Part shown: positions 6,665-11,099 of the stretch, one piece after another | Layout of the letters: every line of letters starts with the position of its first letter | Numbering within the stretch: the stretch's first letter is position 1 | Translations under genes and position numbers: made by a program | DNA from: Bacillota bacterium | GTDB taxonomy: Bacteria > Bacillota > Bacilli > Paenibacillales > Paenibacillaceae | DNA length: 11,099 nt | NCBI GenBank assembly: GCA_023418755.1 | Contig: JAEZZE010000329.1 | Location: 1-11,099, forward strand | Direction: 5' to 3' | Notes under the pieces: model-generated | What the model was told of the DNA's origin: nothing | What the model saw: only the letters and a program-made list of their open reading frames with translations | The model's database searches: none

Positions 6665-8167
6665 TCACGCTCCTTCGCTAATCGTCCGACTTGGTGCGGC
6701 TGCCGGGTTCTCGTTCAACTGCTCCGTATGCTTCAGAACGGCGTAATCGAACGGTCTATCCTTGGAGAGCAGGCTCCAAACGATAGGGACGACGGCGCTG
6801 ATTCCGAAAATCACGAGCGTCCCCAGCAGCTCGTCGTACGCGATTCGAAGCGGCAAGCCGATCGCGATGCTGAGCACGATTCCCCAGAGAAAGCCTTTGC
6901 TCGTCATGCGCCGCCAGAAAATCGCAAGGATCAAGGGGATGAGCAAGGAGGTTTTGATCGCATACGTCGTGAGAACGAGACTGACGAAGTTGACGCCGGA
7001 CATGACGATCGCTCCGGCCACGAAAGCGCAGGCGACGATACTCAGCTTGGTGACGGCAAACAGTCTTTTTTCCGAAAGGTTGGGCCACAACGGCTTGACG
7101 ATGTCGACCGCCACGAGCGAAGACAGCGCGGAGAATGCTCCGTCGATCGTCGAATAGCAGGCATTCAGCACCAGCAATACGTACAGGATAACAATGATCA
7201 GAGGCAATCCCAGGTGGGAGATCAGATACGGGCCGACAGCCGCCGCGTCCCCTCCCGCATCGTTCAGATTCAGACCGACGCCAAGCGCAACCAGGCCGAG
7301 CAGCCCGAGGGCGATCGGGATCGGATAAAACCAGGCCCCTCCCCAGATGAACGTGCGCTTGACGTGATTCGGTTTGATCGCCCACACCTTCTGCCAGAAG
7401 GTCTGGTCGGCCACCGTGGAGGCAAGCAATCCCAGCGCGAGCGTCACCCCGAATCCCGCCGCGGCTTCCGGGCGAAAGACGGACAACAGCTCCGGGTCCT
7501 GCTTCTTGATCGATTCGAAGATAAACCCGGCTCCCCCGACCTGATAAAGGACGTACAACGTAACGACGGCGGCCGGAACCGTTATAAGCAAAGTATTGAC
7601 CGTTGCCGTGATCGCGGACGTCCAGATTCCCCCGAAATACGAATAAACGGTTACGATAAAAATGACGATCGCCAGGACCACGATTTCTTTGATGCCGAAA
7701 ATCGTTTCGACGAGCAGGACGGCTCCCTTCAGGTTAATGATGATTTCGAGGAAAATGCCGAAAATCATGCCGACGATCGCAATGACCAGCGCCGGACGAT
7801 TCTCGAATCGGGAACGAATGAAGCCCGTGATCGTATATCCGTTCGGAATGACCTTCCGCAGCTTCATGGCGAACGGAACCATCGCCATAACCGCGATCCC
7901 GTTCGGGATCGTAAACCAGAACAGTCCGGACAACCCCCACGTATACGCCTGTCCGGAAGACATCATGACGGCCATGGCCCAAGTCCAGACGGCGATGACC
8001 GAACCGACTCCGAATCCAAGGCCGATTTTGCGGTCCGCGATAATGAAATCGTGCGTATTGCGAACGAGGGATCGGCGGACGGCCAAGGCAATGAAGAGCA
8101 TAATCAGACCTAGCCCCGCCATCAGAACGTATCCGATATAGGGCTGGATATTGTTGTCTTGAAGCAT
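6665..8167 (-). CDS. Sodium:solute symporter (SSS family, Dur3-like features)
   Basis: This 500-residue polytopic membrane protein of the Na+:solute symporter family has about 13 hydrophobic segments. Characteristic stretches include the RNTHDFIIADRKIGLGFG loop (36-53), the GYTITGFIRSRF segment (110-121), VYSYFGGIWTSAITATVN (174-191) and ADQTFWQKVWAIKPNHVKR (253-271), followed by GGAWFYPIPIALG (276-288). The last two resemble the urea-permease (Dur3) branch, but Dur3 proteins are longer, so urea itself is not assigned. The true start is the ATG at 8167: GGAGG lies six bases upstream, and the 29-residue extension to 8254 crosses the leader terminator. It is the first gene of a three-gene operon with a probable attenuated leader. 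It most likely imports the substrate of the downstream monooxygenase by sodium symport; this is inferred from context. Confidence 0.9.
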   Translation of the reverse strand: MLQDNNIQPYIGYVLMAGLGLIMLFIALAVRRSLVRNTHDFIIADRKIGLGFGVGSVIAVWTWAMAVMMSSGQAYTWGLSGLFWFTIPNGIAVMAMVPFAMKLRKVIPNGYTITGFIRSRFENRPALVIAIVGMIFGIFLEIIINLKGAVLLVETIFGIKEIVVLAIVIFIVTVYSYFGGIWTSAITATVNTLLITVPAAVVTLYVLYQVGGAGFIFESIKKQDPELLSVFRPEAAAGFGVTLALGLLASTVADQTFWQKVWAIKPNHVKRTFIWGGAWFYPIPIALGLLGLVALGVGLNLNDAGGDAAAVGPYLISHLGLPLIIVILYVLLVLNACYSTIDGAFSALSSLVAVDIVKPLWPNLSEKRLFAVTKLSIVACAFVAGAIVMSGVNFVSLVLTTYAIKTSLLIPLILAIFWRRMTSKGFLWGIVLSIAIGLPLRIAYDELLGTLVIFGISAVVPIVWSLLSKDRPFDYAVLKHTEQLNENPAAAPSRTISEGA

Positions 8168-8173
8168 AGAGTA

Positions 8174-8178
8174 CCTCC
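8174..8178 (-). promoter_or_regulatory. Ribosome binding site that fixes the symporter start
   Basis: GGAGG six bases before the ATG at 8167 decides this start over an upstream in-frame ATG at 8254. Confidence 0.85.
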
Positions 8179-8234
8179 GCGTCGTGGAATGTCGTGCAGT
8201 CGGGCGCCGCGATATTCGGATGGTTCGCGGCAAC

Positions 8235-8266
8235 AAAAAAAAGACTCTCCCCACGGGATCGTCTTT
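8235..8266 (-). terminator. Intrinsic terminator in the symporter leader (attenuator)
   Basis: On the minus strand, AAAGAC (8266-8261) pairs with GTCTTT (8245-8240). Inside, TCCC pairs with GGGA (8258-8255 with 8251-8248) around a GTG loop. A tandem G-A mismatch sits between the two helices. Eight U residues (8242-8235) follow. It lies about 70 bases before the symporter start and downstream of the likely promoter, so it would stop most transcripts unless antitermination occurs. It could instead be the late terminator of the ydjO-like gene, which ends 125 bases upstream. Confidence 0.8.
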
Positions 8267-8289
8267 GTCTCTGGTCGTCCAGTTGACAA
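8265..8289 (-). ncRNA. ACGA-capped leader hairpin before the attenuator
   Basis: In the leader transcript, TTGTC (8289-8285) pairs with GACAA (8269-8265) and CTGG (8282-8279) pairs with CCAG (8274-8271), with the tetraloop ACGA (8278-8275). Its 3' arm overlaps the 5' arm of the terminator stem by two bases, so the two structures compete at the junction. ACGR tetraloops on short stems are the hallmark of the guanidine-II riboswitch, but that class has two such hairpins and I find only one, so no riboswitch class is claimed. Confidence 0.4.
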
Positions 8290-8300
8290 CGATATTAAAC

Positions 8301-8326
8301 CATAGTAATCACACTAACTTACTATG
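8301..8326. promoter_or_regulatory. Perfect inverted repeat, probable operator
   Basis: CATAGTAA (8301-8308) and TTACTATG (8319-8326) form a perfect 8-bp inverted repeat with a 10-bp spacer, so the half-site centres are 18 bp apart, close to two helical turns. It begins a few bases after the predicted transcription start of the symporter operon, a standard place for a dimeric repressor. The same sequence would form a 5'-terminal hairpin in the leader RNA. The binding regulator is not in the window. Confidence 0.55.
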
Positions 8327-8335
8327 ATATATGAC

Positions 8336-8364
8336 ATCGTACACCACATCATTTTCCGCGTCAA
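8336..8364 (-). promoter_or_regulatory. Sigma-A promoter of the symporter operon
   Basis: The minus strand has TTGACG (8364-8359), a 17-base spacer and TACGAT (8341-8336). That is five of six -35 matches and four of six -10 matches at ideal spacing. The predicted start of transcription is near 8329, giving a leader of about 160 bases. Confidence 0.65.
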
Positions 8365-8374
8365 TCTTTTTTGC

Positions 8375-8403
8375 GGGGACGGCGCCGGCGTCAGCGCCGC
8401 CCC
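8375..8403 (-). other. Strong GC stem-loop over the ydjO-like stop codon
   Basis: The minus strand GGGGCGGCGC (8403-8394) pairs with GCGCCG-T-CCCC (8385-8375), with one bulged T and an eight-base loop that starts with the stop codon. No U-tract follows on either strand, so it is not a canonical intrinsic terminator. It may stabilise the 3' end of the message or pause polymerase ahead of the symporter promoter. Confidence 0.5.
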
Positions 8404-8615
8404 TCCGACTGATTCGGGCTCGTATTCTCTAACGTGGTAAGCATTCTTTCGCCTCTGACCATCTCGGAATTGCATTCGGGACAGACGGGAACAAGGGAAA
8501 ACGTGAAATTATCTCTCATCCATCGCTTGCAGTTCTTCCCGGAGCAAAGCCAAATGGCGGTCATCTCTTCCGGCAACTCTTCGAACGGTTTTTTTCGAGA
8601 ATAATACACGTACAT
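8391..8615 (-). CDS. ydjO: YdjO-like cold-inducible small zinc-ribbon protein
   Basis: This is a 74-residue protein with two Cys pairs, C24/C29 (LCSGKNC) and C45/C48 (CPEC), spaced like a small zinc ribbon and flanked by WMRDNF and a conserved-looking EMVRGER segment. The order of elements (YYSRK start, W-x-C, NF, P-x-CP-x-C, S-x-M-x-x-G-x-R) matches my memory of the Bacillus YdjO family, which is annotated as cold-inducible; its molecular function is unknown. The ATG at 8615 has a purine-rich stretch only two bases upstream. An in-frame GTG at 8609 sits eight bases after GAGG and would give a 72-residue protein starting MYYSRK, nearer the family N-terminus, so it may be the real start. A perfect TATAAT at 8794-8789 implies an mRNA leader of about 165 bases. 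Confidence 0.82.
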   Translation of the reverse strand: MYVYYSRKKPFEELPEEMTAIWLCSGKNCKRWMRDNFTFSLVPVCPECNSEMVRGERMLTTLENTSPNQSEGRR

Positions 8616-8641
8616 TCCCTCTTTCTGTACTAGGATGGGTA

Positions 8642-8687
8642 CTGCGAATTCGCCGACGGAGTTATTCCGAAACGTTAGTATTCGCAG
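8642..8687 (-). promoter_or_regulatory. Structured 5' leader hairpin of the ydjO-like gene
   Basis: CTGCGAAT (8642-8649) and ATTCGCAG (8680-8687) form a perfect 8-bp stem, enclosing a small inner stem CGGA/TCCG (8657-8660 with 8666-8669). The hairpin ends about 26 bases before the start codon. Long structured leaders are common in cold-shock genes such as cspA, where folding controls translation. A thermosensor role here is inference. Confidence 0.45.
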
Positions 8688-8788
8688 GAGCCTCGTATTT
8701 GATAAAAATAAAAATCACATAGCGTACAAGGCTATTGCAAACAAGAATAACCCTTTACGATATGTGAGTCAGGCACGTTTATATATTC

Positions 8789-8794
8789 ATTATA
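8789..8794 (-). promoter_or_regulatory. -10 box of the ydjO-like gene promoter
   Basis: TATAAT on the minus strand is a perfect sigma-A -10 in AT-rich surroundings within the 246-base gap between the sirtuin stop and this gene. No good -35 is visible at 16-18 bases (TTCGCT at 18 is the best), so the promoter may be weak or assisted. Apart from this box and the leader hairpin, the gap shows only a GC-rich stretch at 8826-8850 after the sirtuin gene, which may be a weak terminator stem. Confidence 0.5.
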
Positions 8795-8861
8795 GCTCAT
8801 TCGGCCCGAAATAGCGAAAAGCAATGCGGCCCGCCCGCGGGAAGCCCCCCCATTATCGTGG

Positions 8862-9596
8862 TTACCCGCCTTTTACTAACCTCTCCAACACCTTCGCTAC
8901 GCTGTCCGAAATCACATAATCGGCTGCGCCGTCCATCGGGGTCGCGCTTTTGTTGATCAGAATGAACTTGTCTCCTTCATACAGCCTGACCAGCCCGGCG
9001 GCCGGTTGGACGGTCAGAGACGTGCCCGCGACGATCAGGACGTCCGCCTGCCGGATGTAATTCGCCGCTCTCTGAAGCAGATCCATGTCCAAACTTTCCT
9101 GGTACAGCACGACGTCCGGCTTGACGATGCCGCCGCACCGGGTGCAGCGGGGGGACTCCCCTTCCGACGCCAGCACGACTTGCAGCGGGTAGGCCTCTCG
9201 GCAATCCATGCAGAAGTTCCGGTGTACCGAACCGTGCAGCTCGAGTACGTTGCGGCTTCCGGCCTTCTGGTGGAGCCCGTCGATATTCTGGGTAATGACC
9301 GCGGCGAGCCGCCCCTGCTCCTCCATCTTGGCAAGCGCATAGTGGGCAGCGTTGGGCAGGGCGTCCGGATACAGCATTTTGCTCCTGTAAAAGGCGTAGA
9401 AGTCCGCCGTACGAGCCATGAAGAAATCATGGCTCAAAATTTCCTCCGGAGCGATCCTGCCCCCGCTCGCCGCTTGGTACAATCCGTCCGCCGACCGAAA
9501 GTCCGGAATTCCGCTTTCCGTCGAAGTGCCCGCCCCGCCGAAAAACACGATGTTCCGGCTCTCGGCCACGACTTTCTTCAAACGCTCGAACTCCAT
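8862..9596 (-). CDS. NAD-dependent protein deacetylase, sirtuin (Sir2/SrtN type)
   Basis: This 244-residue cytoplasmic sirtuin removes acetyl groups from lysine using NAD+. It shows the NAD-binding GAGTSTESGIPDFRS (21-35), TQNIDGLH (102-109) with the catalytic His in HGS (H121), four zinc Cys (C129, C132, C151, C154), GGIVKPDVVLYQE (155-167), GTSLTVQPA (191-199) and the cofactor-facing LINKSATPMD (213-222). The Tyr-x-x-Arg pair that marks desuccinylase sirtuins is not present at ADFYAFYRS (64-72), so deacetylase activity is more likely. The ATG at 9596 has GGAGG seven bases upstream. An in-frame extension to an ATG at 9668 lacks a ribosome binding site and its added residues come from the 45-bp tandem repeats, so it is not used. 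The gene is 114 bases after the ATPase gene on the same strand, and the two may be co-transcribed. Confidence 0.95.
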   Translation of the reverse strand: MEFERLKKVVAESRNIVFFGGAGTSTESGIPDFRSADGLYQAASGGRIAPEEILSHDFFMARTADFYAFYRSKMLYPDALPNAAHYALAKMEEQGRLAAVITQNIDGLHQKAGSRNVLELHGSVHRNFCMDCREAYPLQVVLASEGESPRCTRCGGIVKPDVVLYQESLDMDLLQRAANYIRQADVLIVAGTSLTVQPAAGLVRLYEGDKFILINKSATPMDGAADYVISDSVAKVLERLVKGG

Positions 9597-9603
9597 CTCG
9601 TTC

Positions 9604-9608
9604 CCTCC
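9604..9608 (-). promoter_or_regulatory. Ribosome binding site that fixes the sirtuin start
   Basis: GGAGG seven bases before the ATG at 9596 chooses this start over the upstream in-frame ATG at 9668. Confidence 0.85.
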
Positions 9609-9624
9609 GCATCGCTCGTATTTG

Positions 9625-9759
9625 GCAAATCCCGTTACGCGAATGATCCGCTGTCCTTCTTCGTTCATCGTAAATCCCGTTACGCGACCGATCGTCCGTC
9701 ATCCTTCGTCTTATGCAAATCCCATTTTACGCGACCTGTCCTCCGTCATCCACTCCCGG
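9625..9759. repeat. Three degenerate 45-bp tandem repeats
   Basis: The core GCAAATCCCGTTACGCGA recurs at 9625, 9670 (GTAAATCCCGTTACGCGA) and 9715 (GCAAATCCCATTTTACGCGA), each exactly 45 bases apart, with similar sequence between the cores (GTCATCC and CTTCGT-like segments). The third copy encodes the end of the AAA ATPase (DRSRKMGFA-stop). The other two lie in the intergenic gap toward the sirtuin gene and encode RVTGF in the same frame. The period of 15 codons preserves frame, so the copies look like tandem duplications of the ATPase gene's 3' end that then drifted. The spacing has no CRISPR character because the inter-core segments are related to each other. Confidence 0.8.
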
Positions 9760-11012
9760 CTGCGATCCTTGGCGTAGTCCGACTTCATCCCGGCGATGAG
9801 CCGCTCGAGATCGACCTCGTCCTCGTAATGCATCTGCAGCGCGGCCGAGGCGTACAACTCGCTGAGCTGGGCAAGCGTAAATCCGTCCGTTCGGCGGGCC
9901 GCCCGTTCCAACTCTTCCTCGCTCGCAAGACGCCCCAAGCCGATATGCGCCAAATATGCGCAACGCATCGCCTCGTCCGGAGACTTCACCTCGTACGCCC
10001 GGTCGAAACGCCCGGCCCGGTTCATCAGTGCCGGATCGATCTTCTCCGGGTAGTTCGTCGTGCCGATCAGGTAGATCCCCTCCTTCGACGTCGCCCCGTC
10101 CAGCGTGTTGAGGAAATAGGAGCGGCAGGAATCGGGCATCGAGTCGATATCTTCGATGACGAGCACCATCGGCGCCAGTTGCGACGCGGTGTCGAACACT
10201 TCCTTGATCGAGCCGCTGCTCGTATACTCCGTAATCTGCCAGTAGGCGACCGGAGCGCCCGTCGTGGACGAGATCGACTTCACCAGCGTCGTCTTGCCGT
10301 TGCCCGGCTTGCCGTACAGCAGAATTCCCCGCTTATAGGGAAGGCCGTAGGTTTGGAAAAACGCGCGATCCTTGGAGAAAAACTCGTCGATCGAACGGTA
10401 AACCTGCGTCTTCAGCTCGTCTTCCATGAATACGTCGTCCCGTCCGACCGCGTACCCGACCGCTTTGCGTTCCTGCTCCAGACCGTCTCGCGTGTCGGTG
10501 AAAACGATGATCTTCGGATCGGCGAGACGACGTGATCTCAGTTCCTCCAGAAAGCGGACAAGCTCCTCGTCCGATCGGCAGAAAATAAGATCCTCGTAGC
10601 CGAGGCCGTGCTGGGTGATCTTCGGAATTCTGGCCAACGCGACAAGCTGCTCGCGGTACACGAACAGATTGTTGCGCACGGCGGGCCGAACCGCGTAGAC
10701 CGTCTGCCGCGAATCGGAGTCGGCAGCGTACTCGAATACCTCCGTCTCGACCAGATCGAACAGGCTCGCCGCATGCTCCACTCCCTCATAACCGTCGCGA
10801 AGGTCCTCCTCCAGCCCGTTCCACGCTTCGTTGCCGTCATCCTGGTAATAAAGACGGAAGCCGCCCCCATACCGCTCGCCCAGAAAATCGACGATGGCTT
10901 GCACGACGGCGATATAGTTAAAATAGCTCTCCGCATTCAGCGGTTCGCCGGCTTCGGCCGACTTGACCAGAAAATGAGGCTTTGCGGCGAGACGCGCAGT
11001 TGTTATCGTCAT
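9711..11012 (-). CDS. AAA+ ATPase, Bcs1-like clade, with uncharacterised N-terminal domain
   Basis: This 433-residue protein has a single AAA+ module in its second half. Walker A is GKPGNGKTT (234-242), Walker B is VLVIEDID (283-290), and the FLNTLDG helix is at 300-306. Sensor 1 is GTTN (317-320), and RAGRFD (332-337) carries the likely arginine finger. A C-terminal lid runs to about 410. The TLDG and NYPEKIDPALMNRAGRFD forms are those of the Bcs1-like/classical clade. Residues 1-200 match no domain I recognise. They contain aromatic-rich and acidic stretches, no membrane helix and no protease motif, so the protein is probably a soluble remodelling ATPase with a substrate-specific N-domain. 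The substrate is unknown. The ATG at 11012 has AAAAGGAG about 11 bases upstream, inside the end of a preceding ORF, suggesting operon membership. The C-terminal residues (about 423-433) are encoded by one of the 45-bp tandem repeats. Confidence 0.88.
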   Translation of the reverse strand: MTITTARLAAKPHFLVKSAEAGEPLNAESYFNYIAVVQAIVDFLGERYGGGFRLYYQDDGNEAWNGLEEDLRDGYEGVEHAASLFDLVETEVFEYAADSDSRQTVYAVRPAVRNNLFVYREQLVALARIPKITQHGLGYEDLIFCRSDEELVRFLEELRSRRLADPKIIVFTDTRDGLEQERKAVGYAVGRDDVFMEDELKTQVYRSIDEFFSKDRAFFQTYGLPYKRGILLYGKPGNGKTTLVKSISSTTGAPVAYWQITEYTSSGSIKEVFDTASQLAPMVLVIEDIDSMPDSCRSYFLNTLDGATSKEGIYLIGTTNYPEKIDPALMNRAGRFDRAYEVKSPDEAMRCAYLAHIGLGRLASEEELERAARRTDGFTLAQLSELYASAALQMHYEDEVDLERLIAGMKSDYAKDRSREWMTEDRSRKMGFA

Positions 11013-11018
11013 GTTCGG

Positions 11019-11099
11019 TTACACTCCTTTTACCGCCGCCAGAGGACGGCATTTGGCCACTACCGAGGCCAGCCGCGCCTGTACGACGCTGTCGATGAT
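11019..11099 (-). CDS. C-terminal end of an upstream ORF (partial)
   Basis: The frame is open from the window edge to a TAA at 11021-11019 and encodes 26 residues (IIDSVVQARL, then ASVVAKCRPL, ending AAVKGV). It stops six bases before the ATPase start, and the ATPase ribosome binding site lies in its last codons, as in tight operons. Another frame is also open here but would run into the ATPase gene. Too short to identify. Confidence 0.45.
   Translation of the reverse strand: MIDSVVQARLASVVAKCRPLAAVKGV

Noticed and set aside
6345..6668. In-frame N-terminal extension of the monooxygenase by 108 residues.
   Set aside because: The extension overlaps the small membrane-protein gene in another frame. 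The family starts at the MSVQS position, which has a good ribosome binding site and an ATGA coupling overlap.
6728..8113. A 461-residue plus-strand open frame opposite the symporter gene.
   Set aside because: Extremely rich in Asp, Arg, Gln and Glu, as expected when a hydrophobic membrane-protein gene is read in antisense. No motif or plausible start is visible.
8283..8311. Plus-strand promoter starting at TTGACA 8283-8288.
   Set aside because: The sequence at the right distance (TAATCA) is a poor -10 and no plus-strand gene follows. The TTGACA is the complement of one arm of the leader hairpin.
9597..9668. In-frame N-terminal extension of the sirtuin by 24 residues.
   Set aside because: No ribosome binding site precedes the ATG at 9668, and the extra residues derive from the 45-bp repeats. 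The start at 9596 has GGAGG at seven bases.
9625..9759. Possible small CRISPR-like array because of regularly spaced cores.
   Set aside because: The segments between cores are related to each other, one unit is coding sequence of the ATPase, and there are no cas genes.
9006..10535. A 509-residue plus-strand open frame antisense to the ATPase and sirtuin genes.
   Set aside because: It crosses two well-supported genes in antisense, has an Arg/Val/His-rich low-complexity composition typical of GC-rich shadow frames, and shows no domain or ribosome binding site.

Overview
The window looks like chromosomal DNA of a GC-rich member of the Bacillales, most likely the Paenibacillaceae (Paenibacillus or Cohnella type). 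The reasons are strong GGAGG-type ribosome binding sites, a triple-SLH surface protein with a Gly-rich linker typical of Paenibacillus, a YdjO-family gene, a sirtuin of the B. subtilis kind, and no Gram-negative features. This assignment is inferred from gene content only. There are no rRNA, tRNA or CRISPR features. No gene-free stretch exceeds about 250 bases.

Layout. (1) 1-1542: the 3' part of a sensor histidine kinase gene (+), cut by the window edge. Its last codons and stop lie inside a 219-bp imperfect palindrome that looks like a non-autonomous transposable element (MITE). (2) 1543-4821 (-): a convergent gene for a 1092-residue secreted protein. It has three SLH cell-wall anchors, a beta-rich domain, a poly-Gly linker and a metallo-beta-lactamase-fold hydrolase domain, followed by FN3-like and other beta domains. 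Its upstream region has a good -10 box preceded by four hexamers ending in ACA at exact 11-bp intervals, which resembles a PhoP box. (3) 4919-8364 (-): a three-gene operon, read in the order Na+:solute symporter, 3-TM small membrane protein, luciferase-like flavin monooxygenase. The genes abut or overlap. A clear promoter precedes a perfect inverted repeat, a leader RNA with an ACGA-capped hairpin, and a strong intrinsic terminator placed before the first gene, so the operon looks attenuated. It ends in a terminator region with an 18-bp tandem repeat. (4) 8391-8861 (-): a ydjO-like small zinc-ribbon gene with a long, structured 5' untranslated region. (5) 8862-11099 (-): a sirtuin gene downstream of a Bcs1-like AAA ATPase gene, separated by in-frame 45-bp tandem repeats that begin inside the ATPase gene, and then the last 26 codons of a further upstream ORF.

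How the genes may work together. The symporter, small protein and monooxygenase most simply form an import-and-oxidise pathway for a small organic solute, possibly nitrogen- or sulfur-containing. The symporter has sequence features of the urea/Dur3 branch of the SSS family, but no substrate can be assigned from sequence. The surface hydrolase may be part of a phosphate-starvation response if the PhoP-box reading is right. The link to the neighbouring histidine kinase is only positional. The ATPase, sirtuin and ydjO genes are a loose co-directional group without an obvious shared role.
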